Source: Streptomyces sp. NBC_01788 (lineage in GTDB: Bacteria > Actinomycetota > Actinomycetes > Streptomycetales > Streptomycetaceae). From it: a DNA stretch of 64,000 nt. A program made the translations under genes and the position numbers. The notes under the pieces are model-generated. The model did not search any database. It was not told where the DNA came from and was given only the letters and a program-made list of their open reading frames with translations. Each line of letters starts with the position of its first letter. Position 1 is the first letter of the stretch. The DNA lies in assembly GCF_035917575.1 (NCBI RefSeq), contig NZ_CP109090.1:5022001-5086000 (forward strand). Reading direction: 5' to 3'. This document shows positions 16,107 to 24,809 of the stretch, in pieces.

Positions 16107-16652
16107 TCACGCCGGCAGCGCCCCGTCCCGGGGCACTGCCGCGGCCTTGCTGCGCAGACTGCTGAGGGCGTAGTGCTGGCGGGACTTCACGGTGCCCGCC
16201 GGTATGCCGAGGATGCGCGCTGTCTCCTTGACGGTCCTGCCGCACAGGTAGGTGTGCAGAAGCACCTCCCGGTGCTCATGGGACAGCCGGCGCAGCAGGG
16301 TGATCGTCTCGACCGAGGTCAGTACCCCGTCGGCGTGATCGGGCTGGAACGCGTCATGGTCCTCCGCGCCCACGGTCTCGTGCCGGGAGGCCGCGCTGCG
16401 CATCCGGTCGACCACCAGATTGCGTGTGACGGTGAGCAGCCAGCCCCGTACCGAACCCTGGGTGCTGTACAGCCGTTCCGCGTAGGGCCAGGCCCGGATG
16501 AAGGTCTCCTGCACGACGTCCTCCGCCGTGTGGCGGTCGTTCAGCAGTTTCTCGGCGTAGGCGAGCAGCACCTTGGTGTGGTCGGTGACCAGCCTCTGCA
16601 GAAGGTGCGTCTGGTGTTCGGGGGTCGCGGCGTCCGCAAAGGTCGTGTTCAT
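16107..16652 (-). CDS. ECF-family RNA polymerase sigma factor
   Basis: A 181-residue group 4 sigma factor of SigK/SigL type. Region 2 is at about residues 20-90, with the core-binding helix YAEKLLNDRHTAEDVVQETF and the -10 recognition part VRGWLLTVTRNLVVDRMRS. Region 4 is at about 120-170, with a helix-turn-helix VKETARILGIPAGTVKSRQH. ATG at 16652, preceded by AGGAAC. No anti-sigma gene follows; the downstream plus-strand gene is the LysM-like membrane protein, which is convergent. Its own regulation is therefore unclear. It may control the adjacent secretion locus. Confidence 0.93.
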   Translation of the reverse strand: MNTTFADAATPEHQTHLLQRLVTDHTKVLLAYAEKLLNDRHTAEDVVQETFIRAWPYAERLYSTQGSVRGWLLTVTRNLVVDRMRSAASRHETVGAEDHDAFQPDHADGVLTSVETITLLRRLSHEHREVLLHTYLCGRTVKETARILGIPAGTVKSRQHYALSSLRSKAAAVPRDGALPA

Positions 16653-16959
16653 GGTCCAGTTCCTGTAGGGGGAGGGCCTTGCGTGCGCCGTACTCGCCCA
16701 TCAGGACTGTTCGTTCGTACGCGGGAGGGCATACGCGACGATCGCCGGGAAGGAACCACCGACACGGCAGGAATGCTCAGGACGAAGCCGGTCCCACGGA
16801 ACCGGAGGTCGCCGCACCGCCGGCACACCGAGGCGTGCCGAACGCGCCGCGGCCCCCGGTGAATCGGCGCACGGCGAGCGTAGGCAGCCGCCACTTCCGC
16901 AACACTGACGGTTTACTGACGTCCGGCCGCGGGAAAGGAGGCGGCGATCGGCGCCGGCG
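16653..16959. other. Intergenic region upstream of the sigma factor gene
   Basis: About 300 bases between the ECF gene and the end of the AfsR-like gene, both on the minus strand. It must hold the promoter of the sigma factor gene. A short inverted repeat GGCGCC-GGCGTCA-GGCGCC at 16949-16967 spans the AfsR-like stop. No gene is evident. Confidence 0.4.
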
Positions 16960-19890
16960 TCAGGCGCCCTGGCCTTCCCCGTCCTCGGGGGACGAGGAGG
17001 GCGGGGCGAGGTCAGTCAGCTTGCCACGGACGAGTGCGGCGTCCGGATGTCCGATCCGGTCCAGGATCTCCAGCGCCTGGCCCAGGGCGAGCGCCGCTTC
17101 CGCGGGACGCCCGGCCGCATGGTGGGCATCGCCGATGTGGGCCAGGGTGTCGGCTTCCAGAAAGGCGTCGCGGATGGTGCGGTACAGCGTCAGCGCGTGC
17201 TCGTAGCACTCCAGCGCCCGGTCGTGGTCGTGCAGATGGTGATGGGCATAGCCGAGGCTGTCCCACGCCGCGGCCTCGCCGTTGAGGTCGCCGATCGCCC
17301 GGTGGGCTTCGAGGGACCGTCCGCACTCGTCCAGGGCCTCACCGTATTGACCGAGCAGGATGTACGTCCAGCCGATCTCGTTGAAGACGCTGGCCTCCCC
17401 GCTGCGGTGCCCGGCCGAGCGGTACAGGGCATGTGCCGACCTGTAGTGGTCGAGCGCCTTCTCCTGGTCCTGCCGGCGGTTGGCCAGGAAGGCGAAGTAA
17501 CGGTGCACCCGGGCCTGCCCCACCGCGTCACCGAAGTCCCCGAACAACTCCAGGGAGCGCGACAGGTTCTCGGCCGACTCGTCCCAGCGCTCCAACCGCC
17601 CGGCGACAAAGCCGAGCGCCCGGTGTGCGTGGGCCTGACCGCGTATGTCGCCCAGGCGCCGGGTCGTGGCCGCGGCCGTCGTCTGCGCGGCGAGCTGTTC
17701 CTGCCAGCGGCCGTTGCGGTCCAGATAGCGCTCCAGGGTCACGGCCAGCTGCCAGCTGTGCCGGCCGCTTCCGTGCCGGGCGTCCTGCTCGACGGCGGCG
17801 AGCATGGCGGACAGATTGCCGTCCAGCCAGTCGGCGGCACCTGTCTGGTCGGCGAAGGACACCGTGGTCACACCGGCCTCCTGGGGGCCCAGCTCGATAC
17901 GGTCCCGGCTGGGCGCGAGGACGGTGTCCGCCGCATGTGCGCTGTGCAGATAGTGGTCCAGCATCCGGCGCCGGGCCGTGTGCAGCTCCTCCGCCGTGTC
18001 CTTGTCCTCGCCGAGCTCCACTCCGTAGGAGCGCAGCAGTTCATGGCAGCTGAAGTGGCCGGGTGCGGGCTCGGAGATCAGATGTGCCCGGACCAGCTCC
18101 GCGAGCGCCGGCCGGACCTGGCCGGGCCGCAGCCCCGCCAGACTCGCGGCGGCGGCGAGCGAGCACTCCCGGCCCGGGTGCAGGGCAAGCAGCCTGAACA
18201 TACGTGCGGCCGCCGGGGTGAGCAGATTGTAGGACCAGGAGAAGGCACAGCGCGCGTCCGCCACCGGGGCCTCGGCGGTGAAGGCGTCGAGGCTGCCCTG
18301 GCTCTCGCTCAGCTCGGCCGCGACGGCGGCGAGCGAGAAGGAGGGATTCACCGCGGCGCGGGCGGCGACTATGGCCAGCGCCAGGGGCAGATGCCCGCAC
18401 AGGGTGATGATCTCCGTGGCGGCGCGGGGCTCGTCCGCGATCCGTCCGGCACCCAGCCGGCGCGACAGGAACTCCAGCGCGTCCGCCTCGCTCAGCACGT
18501 CCAGCGTCATGCTGTGGGCGCCCTCCGCCGCCACCAGGCCATGGAGCTGGTTGCGGCTGGTGACGATGACCAGGCAGCCGGGCGCCCCGGGCAGCAGGGG
18601 CCGGACGTGCTCGGTGTCCCGCGCGTTGTCCAGGACGATCAGCACCCGCCGGTCGGCGAGCAGGCTGCGGTACAGCGCGGTCTGCGCGTCCTGTCCTGCG
18701 GGAATCCGGTGCGCGGGCACACCGAAGGCGTCGATGAAGGTGCGTATCGCCTCGCCGGGGCTCATGATCGAGCCGGTCGGGTGGAACCCCCGCAGATCGA
18801 CGTAGAGCTGCCCGTCGGGGAAGCGGTCGGCGGCCTGGTGCGCCCAGTGCACGGCCAGTGTGGTCTTGCCGATGCCCGCCATCCCGCCGATCGCGCTGAT
18901 CACCACCATGGAGGGGGGTTTCTCCGGGGCGGGCAGCAGCGCCTTCACCTGGGCGAGCTCGCTGCGTCTGCCCGTGAAGACGGCCAGATCCGCGGGAAGC
19001 TGGGCGGGAGGCACGGTGGCGGCCGTCCACGGGGGCGCCTCCGCCGCGGCGGTCGTCCCTCCCGGCTCCTCCTCCGGGTCACCTTCGCTCTCCTCGAGCG
19101 CGGCGGGCGGCGCCGCGTGCGACGGAACGGCCTGGCGCAGTACCCGCTGATGGGCGGATTGCAGCTCGGGGCCCGGCTCAAGACCCAGATCGTCCACGAG
19201 CCGGGCGCGCAGGGTCCGGAACAGGTCCAGCGCCTCCGCCTGGTGCCCGGTCGAGGCGAGCACCACGATCAGCCTGGCGTGCAGCGCCTCGTCCAAGGGG
19301 TGCTGGGCCGCGGCCTGCCGCAGCGCCACCAGCACTCCGGTGCCGAGTTCCGGCCCGGCCTCCAGCGCGAGGTCGGCGGCCTCCTTGACGGCGGACAGAT
19401 ACTCGCGGTCCACGGCGGTGAAGGCCGGGTGGGACCGCACCTCGGGCGCGATGTCCGAGGCCACCGGCGCCCGCCACAGCCTCAGGGCCTCGATCAGCAG
19501 CTCGGTGGCCCGCGCGGGGCTGCCTGCGCCCGCCGACCGGGCCGCCTCCTGACGCAGGGCACGGAAGCGCAGCAGGTCCAGCGAGCCGGGCTCCACCTCC
19601 AGGCGGTAGCCGCCCGCACCCCGCACAAGCCATCGCGAGGGGCTCCGGGCCGGCAGCTCCGGTTCGAGCAGGCGGCGGAGTGCCCCGATGTGCCGCTGCA
19701 CCACATTGACGGCGCTGTCCGGCGGGGCCTGTCCCCACAGCGCGTCGACGATGTCGTGGACGGCCACCGGATGGCCCGCCTGGATCAGCAGCAGGGCCAG
19801 CAGACCGCGCTGCTTCGGCGGCCCCAGCTCCAGCTCGGAATCCCCGTTCCAGGCACGAACAGGCCCCAGCACAGTGAAACGCGTCGGCAC
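16960..19890 (-). CDS. AfsR-like SARP regulator (BTAD, NB-ARC, TPR)
   Basis: About 976 residues. Using the longer frame's numbering, an OmpR-type winged helix covers 5-100 (LGPVRAWNGDSELELGPPKQ) and the BTAD domain 105-250. After an acidic linker comes an NB-ARC/STAND ATPase with Walker A GGMAGIGKTTLA (339-350) and Walker B RRVLIVLDNARD. The last 300 residues hold TPR repeats (ALDHYRSAHALYRSAGHRSG and others). This is the layout of AfsR, a pathway-level activator of secondary metabolism and development. I chose the GTG at 19890, which has GGGGGG 4 bases upstream, over the ATG at 19902, which has no ribosome binding site. No biosynthetic cluster lies next to it. Phased direct repeats upstream may be its own binding site. 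Confidence 0.9.
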   Translation of the reverse strand: MPTRFTVLGPVRAWNGDSELELGPPKQRGLLALLLIQAGHPVAVHDIVDALWGQAPPDSAVNVVQRHIGALRRLLEPELPARSPSRWLVRGAGGYRLEVEPGSLDLLRFRALRQEAARSAGAGSPARATELLIEALRLWRAPVASDIAPEVRSHPAFTAVDREYLSAVKEAADLALEAGPELGTGVLVALRQAAAQHPLDEALHARLIVVLASTGHQAEALDLFRTLRARLVDDLGLEPGPELQSAHQRVLRQAVPSHAAPPAALEESEGDPEEEPGGTTAAAEAPPWTAATVPPAQLPADLAVFTGRRSELAQVKALLPAPEKPPSMVVISAIGGMAGIGKTTLAVHWAHQAADRFPDGQLYVDLRGFHPTGSIMSPGEAIRTFIDAFGVPAHRIPAGQDAQTALYRSLLADRRVLIVLDNARDTEHVRPLLPGAPGCLVIVTSRNQLHGLVAAEGAHSMTLDVLSEADALEFLSRRLGAGRIADEPRAATEIITLCGHLPLALAIVAARAAVNPSFSLAAVAAELSESQGSLDAFTAEAPVADARCAFSWSYNLLTPAAARMFRLLALHPGRECSLAAAASLAGLRPGQVRPALAELVRAHLISEPAPGHFSCHELLRSYGVELGEDKDTAEELHTARRRMLDHYLHSAHAADTVLAPSRDRIELGPQEAGVTTVSFADQTGAADWLDGNLSAMLAAVEQDARHGSGRHSWQLAVTLERYLDRNGRWQEQLAAQTTAAATTRRLGDIRGQAHAHRALGFVAGRLERWDESAENLSRSLELFGDFGDAVGQARVHRYFAFLANRRQDQEKALDHYRSAHALYRSAGHRSGEASVFNEIGWTYILLGQYGEALDECGRSLEAHRAIGDLNGEAAAWDSLGYAHHHLHDHDRALECYEHALTLYRTIRDAFLEADTLAHIGDAHHAAGRPAEAALALGQALEILDRIGHPDAALVRGKLTDLAPPSSSPEDGEGQGA

Positions 19891-19994
19891 AACACCCCCC
19901 ATGGTGGCATGCGTAACTCATGAACAACCCGCCTGGACGTCCGGGCCAGGCGATAAGGAATGAGCGTACGTTCCTTTTCGGTCGGCAGTGCCGG

Positions 19995-20055
19995 TATCGC
20001 GACTGCGCCGCCGACCCGTGACGGATATCGCGACTACTTGTCGCCGACCCGTGAC
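19995..20055. promoter_or_regulatory. Phased direct repeats, candidate SARP operator
   Basis: TATCGCGACT occurs at 19995 and 20026 (31 apart). CCGACCCGTGAC occurs at 20011 and 20044 (33 apart). A block of about 30 bases is thus repeated once with roughly three-helical-turn spacing. SARP proteins bind direct repeats lying on one DNA face. The block lies 105-165 bases upstream of the AfsR-like gene. Confidence 0.5.
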
Positions 20056-20460
20056 AGACCGAGCAGGCAAGAAATGCGGTTTCAGGAGGACCCGGCCGGG
20101 GATGTGCAGAACGCCCCCCGAAAGTCGCGCGGCCCACGGGGACGAGATTCCATGACGGGTGCCTCCGGGGCAATGTGATCCGCATTCGCCGGAAGGTCGA
20201 CTCGAAGGCGCTCCGCGAGGAGTGTGCCGTGCCCACCGCTGGGCCGGTGCCGGGTCCGGCTGACGGCATGTCAGCTCGGCGAGGTGTGCCGCGCCGTTCT
20301 TCCGGTCCCGCGCTTCAAAAGGCTGACGCCGGACACAAGATGAAGTTCCTGTCCGATCTTCAAGAGAGCTGATTCCCTGCATTTCCGGTGCCCGCTCGGC
20401 CCCGTTTCCCTTTTCTGCGGACCGGAGTGAATCTTCGAATGGAAAGTCCTTCACTCTGTA
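20056..20460. other. Intergenic region without a clear gene
   Basis: Open frames on both strands look random in composition and lack ribosome binding sites or known motifs. The region probably holds promoter elements for the divergent AfsR-like and GAF/PP2C genes. Confidence 0.4.
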
Positions 20461-20488
20461 TTGCGGGGATCCAGGCGGGCGTTATATT
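20461..20488 (+). promoter_or_regulatory. Candidate sigma-70-type promoter
   Basis: TTGCGG (20461-20466) and TATATT (20483-20488) are 16 bases apart and lie about 37 bases upstream of the ATG at 20525. The AT-rich -10 is unusual for this GC content. GAGGAGG at 20514-20520 is the ribosome binding site. Confidence 0.55.
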
Positions 20489-20524
20489 TGACAAGGGTGA
20501 CTCGCTTACAGGCGAGGAGGCGGT

Positions 20525-23284
20525 ATGAGGGTGAACTGGGACGACGCGCGACGCCTCGAAGAAGCGCGTCTCAAATTCCTCAGCGGCGAGTCCGTGGACC
20601 TCGCGGTGCGCAGCGCCGTGCTCTTCTCCTGGCAGCGTTGCCGCTTTCGGGGCATCGCCGCGGACCACGTCAGCATCCCCTACTTCGACAGTGTGAACCG
20701 CGAGGACAGCGTGCTGTCCATCGCCGGGCCGGCCCTGGACCGGCTGCAGTCCCGGCTGTCGGGGATGGACGTCGTCACAGCCCTCTGCAACCCCATGGCG
20801 CAGGTGCTGGAACGCCGGGTGGGCATCCCCGCGTTGAGCCGCTCGTTGGAGGCCCTGCGAGTCGAACCAGGATTCGGCTGGCTGGAAGGAGCCGTCGGGA
20901 CCAACGGCATTGGTACGGCACTCGCGGACCGGCGCCCGGCCTTCATCCGTGGAAGTGAGCACTTCGCCGACATCAACCGGAATTTCGCCTGCGCGGCAGC
21001 GCCCATACGTGATCCGCTCAGCGGGCGAGTCCGTGGCGTGATCAATATTTCAAGTATCAACGATCTCGGTGACCCGTTGATGCTCACCCTGGTCCAGGAG
21101 TCGGCCAACACCATCGAGCGTCTGCTTCTCGACGACATAGAGGAACACGAGCGATCCCTGCTCCGCGCGTTTTTGCGAGCCCAGCGCAGGACGGCCGGCG
21201 GCGTCACGGCACACCTTCTCGCGCGCGACGTCATCAGCACGGCCGGGGAACCGCTGCACCGCTACGATCTTGAGGTCCTGCGGAAGGCGGCGGCGGAACT
21301 CATCTCCGCCGGACAAGCGGCGGTCGTCGAGGTACCCCTTGCCGGAGGTCGCACCGCCGCGCTGCGCAGCCGGCCCGTGGAAGGCGCCATCGATGCCCTC
21401 ACCGGCTTCGTCGTCGAGGCCCTGCGCGCCGACGGCGCGCTCCAGTGCCTGGAGCCCATGAGCCTGGAGCCCATGAGTGCTCGGGCCGCGGAGACGACGC
21501 CCAGGCCGATATCCGTGTCGGCGAGGCCCGCCCCGGCCCACGCCTCGCCGTCCGTCGGTGAGCGGCGGGGCGCCGTGGAGGGCGGGCTCGTCGCCGTGGG
21601 CGAGCCTGGCATCGGGCGTCTGGCCGTGCGGGCGCGACAGCGCCTCGAACTGTTGTGCAGGGCGGCGGAGCGCATAGGCACGACCCTGGACGTGACCCGT
21701 ACGGCTGAGGAACTGACCGAGGCAGCGGTCCCGGTCTTCGCCGACTTCGTCTCGGTCGACCTCGCCGAGTCCGTGCTCACCGGCGACGAACCGACGAACC
21801 CGGCCGCGGAGATGCACCGGATCGCCCTCGGTGCCGTCCGCCCGGGTTCACACCTCTACCCGGCGGGGACGCGGATCGAATACACCCCGCCCGTGCTGCG
21901 GAACTGCCTGACGACCGGGCAGTCGGTCCTCGAACCGGAACTGGAGACGGCCTACTCGTGGACGGTTCACGACCCGGCACGCGCTGAGCAGATCCGTGAG
22001 GCGGGACTGCACTCGCTCATCGCCGCCCCTCTGTGCGCCCGGGGGGTCGTCCTGGGCGTGGTGACCTTCTACCGCTCCGAGCGGCCCGGTCCCTTCGAGG
22101 AGGACGACCTCTCCCTTGCCGAGGAACTCGCGAGCCGGGCGGCGGTGTGCATCGACAACGCCCGCCGCTACACCCGCGAACACACCACCGCTCTGGCCCT
22201 GCAGCGGCGCCTGCTCCCGCACACTCTTCCCGAGCAGAACGCCGTGGATGTCGCATGCCACTACCTGCCCGCTCAGTCGGCCGTGGGCGGTGACTGGTTC
22301 GATGTCATCCCGCTGTCGGGCGCCCGGGTGGCACTCGTCGTCGGTGACGTGGTCGGCCACGGCCTGCAGGCGTCCGCCACGATGGGCCGCCTGCGCACGG
22401 CCGTCCGCAACTTCTCGGATTTCGATCTGCCGGTGGACGAGGTGCTCACCCGACTGGACGACCTGGTGGTCCGCCTCGACCTCGACCCGGAGCCCGAAGG
22501 GGGCGAGCCGAGTGAGGTCGTCGGCGCGAGCTGCCTCTACGCGGTCTACGACCCCTCATCGAGGCGCTGCACCCTGGCCCGCGCGGGCCACCCGGCACCG
22601 GCCCTGGTCCTGCCCGACGGTACGGTCGACTTCCTCGACGGGCCGGCCGGGCCGCCGCTGGGCCTCGGCGGCCTGCCGTTCGAGACCCTGGACCTGGAAC
22701 TGCCCGAGGGAAGCCAGCTGATCCTGTACACCGACGGCCTCGTCGAGCACCGGGATCGCGACATCGGCACGGGAATCGAGCACATGCGGCGACTGCTCCG
22801 CGGTGCCCGCGGCTCGCCCGGCGAAACCTGCCGAGTGCTGGTCGACGGTCTGCTTCCCGCCCGACGCGGCGACGACGTCGCCCTGCTCGTCGCGCGCACC
22901 CGCGCCCTGGACGCCCGGCACATCGCGCGCTGGGATCTCGCCGACGACCCGGCCGCCGTGTCCCACCTGCGTGAGGAGGCCGTTCGTCAGTTGTCCGAAT
23001 GGCAGTTGGAGGAGCTGACCTTCACCACCGAGCTGATCGTCAGCGAACTGGCCACCAACGCCATCCGGTACGCGGCACAGCCGTGCGAGATGCGGCTCAT
23101 CCATGACCGCACCTTGATATGCGAGGTCTGCGACTGCAGCAGTACCTCACCGCGTCTGCGGCGTGCCGCCAGCACCGACGAAGGGGGACGAGGGCTGTTC
23201 CTCGTCGCGCAACTCGCCCAGCGCTGGGGGACCCGCTACACATCGACCGGAAAGGTCATCTGGACGGAGCAGTCACTGCGCTGA
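20525..23284 (+). CDS. AcoR-type GAF / GAF / SpoIIE phosphatase / HATPase protein
   Basis: A 919-residue signalling protein. Residues 1-210 resemble the sensory N-terminus of AcoR-like activators: WQRCRFRGI, EGAVGTNGIGTALADRRPAF, then FACAAAPIRDPLSGRVRGVI. The AAA+ and helix-turn-helix parts of such activators are absent. A second GAF domain covers about 370-550. A SpoIIE/RsbU-type PP2C phosphatase at about 555-780 carries GGDWFDV, GDVVGHG, YTDGLVE and DDVALLV. The C-terminus (about 800-919) is an RsbW-like kinase fold with ELIVSELATNAIRYA and DEGGRGLFLVAQLAQRWG. Phosphatase and anti-sigma kinase-like functions are thus fused. It likely controls anti-anti-sigma phosphorylation in response to a small ligand. 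AGGAGG precedes the ATG. No anti-anti-sigma gene is adjacent. Confidence 0.9.
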   Translation: MRVNWDDARRLEEARLKFLSGESVDLAVRSAVLFSWQRCRFRGIAADHVSIPYFDSVNREDSVLSIAGPALDRLQSRLSGMDVVTALCNPMAQVLERRVGIPALSRSLEALRVEPGFGWLEGAVGTNGIGTALADRRPAFIRGSEHFADINRNFACAAAPIRDPLSGRVRGVINISSINDLGDPLMLTLVQESANTIERLLLDDIEEHERSLLRAFLRAQRRTAGGVTAHLLARDVISTAGEPLHRYDLEVLRKAAAELISAGQAAVVEVPLAGGRTAALRSRPVEGAIDALTGFVVEALRADGALQCLEPMSLEPMSARAAETTPRPISVSARPAPAHASPSVGERRGAVEGGLVAVGEPGIGRLAVRARQRLELLCRAAERIGTTLDVTRTAEELTEAAVPVFADFVSVDLAESVLTGDEPTNPAAEMHRIALGAVRPGSHLYPAGTRIEYTPPVLRNCLTTGQSVLEPELETAYSWTVHDPARAEQIREAGLHSLIAAPLCARGVVLGVVTFYRSERPGPFEEDDLSLAEELASRAAVCIDNARRYTREHTTALALQRRLLPHTLPEQNAVDVACHYLPAQSAVGGDWFDVIPLSGARVALVVGDVVGHGLQASATMGRLRTAVRNFSDFDLPVDEVLTRLDDLVVRLDLDPEPEGGEPSEVVGASCLYAVYDPSSRRCTLARAGHPAPALVLPDGTVDFLDGPAGPPLGLGGLPFETLDLELPEGSQLILYTDGLVEHRDRDIGTGIEHMRRLLRGARGSPGETCRVLVDGLLPARRGDDVALLVARTRALDARHIARWDLADDPAAVSHLREEAVRQLSEWQLEELTFTTELIVSELATNAIRYAAQPCEMRLIHDRTLICEVCDCSSTSPRLRRAASTDEGGRGLFLVAQLAQRWGTRYTSTGKVIWTEQSLR

Positions 23285-23336
23285 GGGCGCCCTCCTGCCG
23301 CACATGGTCGCCAACGCGCCTGAGGAAGCGGGGACT

Positions 23337-24809
23337 TCAGCGCACGCCGTCCCAGAGCAGGCGTTCCTGCCCGCGCGGGTCGTCCTCACACACGGGGGCG
23401 TTCGCGAAGACCATCGTGGTGCGGGTGGCCGTGTCGTAGGCGGGCCAGCCGGGGTTGCCGGTCTTCGCGAAGGAGAGCCAGGCCTCGTGCATCGCGTCCG
23501 CGAGAGGCTGGGGTGGGTGGGGGCCCACCAGGGGGGTGTACGAAGGGTCCTGGAGGCGGTTGAAGACGAAGGGGAGTTCCAGGGCGTGGCAGGCGCCCAG
23601 GCGGCCCGCGAACTGCGGGGAGCGCCAGGCGAATTCGTAGACGCGGGAGCCCGGGACCGACTCGGCCAGGCGAATGGCGGGGATGCGGTAGAACCAGTCC
23701 GTCGCCAGCGCGGAGAGGAGTTCGCCCGCGGTGGCGGCGGGGCGGGTCGCCCGGTAGACCGGGAGGGCCTTGGCCGGGTCGAGGCCGTAGGCCGTCGCCG
23801 CGGTGTGGAGGCCGGCTTCGGAGATCCTCTCCAGGAGGCCCGTGGGGACCAGGAACAGGCGGTGCTCCTCGCGGTTGCTGCCGACCAGGAGGTCGACTCC
23901 GCAGTCGGAGCCGGGCAGGGACAGGCCGGCCGTGACCGGTTCGAACGGCATCATGTTGAGCACCGCCTCGCCCCACAGGGCCGGGTCCGGGCGGGCGCTC
24001 ACCTCCGCGCGGAGCTGCGCCTGGGCGGGGAGGAGGTCGGCCAGGGGGACCCCGGCGAAGGCCTCCGGAGTCGCCTCGATGCCGAGCTTCGCGGCCAGCC
24101 GGGACGCGATCAGGGCCGCCGAGGACGGGCGCAGGAAGTGGTGGCAGGCGCCGCTCTGCAGGATCGCCCGGTGGAACAGCCCGCGGGCCAGGCCCGTTGA
24201 CAGCAGGACGCCGATGCCCATCGCGCCCGCCGACTCGCCGAAGACCGTCACCCGGTCGGGGTCGCCGCCGAAGGAGGCGATGTTGGCCCGGATCCAGCGC
24301 AGGGCGGCCACCTGGTCCAGCAGCCCGCGGTTGTCCGGCACACCGGGAAGGTGGAGGAAACCGTCCGAGCCCAGGCGGTAGTTGAGGGTGACGCAGACGA
24401 CCCCGCCACGGGCGAAGGCGCCGCCGTCGTACCCCGACGCCGAGCCGGAGCCGTTGGAGAACGCCCCGCCGTGCAGCCACACCATCACCGGCAGGCCGGC
24501 CCCACGCTCCGGGGCGGGTGTCCAGATGTTGAGGTTCAGACAGTCCTCGCCGGGGATGTCGTTCTCCGGGATGAGGGCGTCGAAGGGCGGCACGTAGGGC
24601 GCGTGCGGCGCGGTCGGGCCGTAGGCCGTGGCGTCGCGCACGCCCGCCCAGGGCTCGGGCGGGCCCGGTGCCAGGAAGCGGCGGGGGCCGAACGGCGGGG
24701 CGGCGTACGGGATGCCGAGGAAGGACGCCACGCCGCCGTCCGCGGCGGTGGAAAGCCTGCCGCGGACGGCGCCCTGTTCGGTGGTGCATACCGTGGTGCG
24801 TGGTGTCAT
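23337..24809 (-). CDS. Type-B carboxylesterase
   Basis: A 490-residue alpha/beta hydrolase of the carboxylesterase/lipase type B family. The oxyanion motif is PVMVWLHGGAFSNGSG, the nucleophile elbow GESAGA, and the C-terminal catalytic His lies in ACHALELPFVF. GEDCLNLNIWTP is the family signature near residue 100. No signal peptide is visible, so it is probably cytoplasmic. The ATG at 24809 overlaps the stop of the upstream hydrolase gene by ATGA, so the two are translationally coupled. It hydrolyses carboxylic esters of unknown identity. Confidence 0.92.
   Translation of the reverse strand: MTPRTTVCTTEQGAVRGRLSTAADGGVASFLGIPYAAPPFGPRRFLAPGPPEPWAGVRDATAYGPTAPHAPYVPPFDALIPENDIPGEDCLNLNIWTPAPERGAGLPVMVWLHGGAFSNGSGSASGYDGGAFARGGVVCVTLNYRLGSDGFLHLPGVPDNRGLLDQVAALRWIRANIASFGGDPDRVTVFGESAGAMGIGVLLSTGLARGLFHRAILQSGACHHFLRPSSAALIASRLAAKLGIEATPEAFAGVPLADLLPAQAQLRAEVSARPDPALWGEAVLNMMPFEPVTAGLSLPGSDCGVDLLVGSNREEHRLFLVPTGLLERISEAGLHTAATAYGLDPAKALPVYRATRPAATAGELLSALATDWFYRIPAIRLAESVPGSRVYEFAWRSPQFAGRLGACHALELPFVFNRLQDPSYTPLVGPHPPQPLADAMHEAWLSFAKTGNPGWPAYDTATRTTMVFANAPVCEDDPRGQERLLWDGVR

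Noticed and set aside
17047..19923. Long plus-strand frame of 958 codons over the AfsR-like gene
   Set aside because: It is antisense to a well-supported BTAD/NB-ARC/TPR gene. No motifs are visible in the shadow frame.
19918..20454. Minus-strand frame of 178 codons between the AfsR-like and GAF/PP2C genes
   Set aside because: No domain, no ribosome binding site, and its sequence includes the phased direct repeats, which look regulatory.
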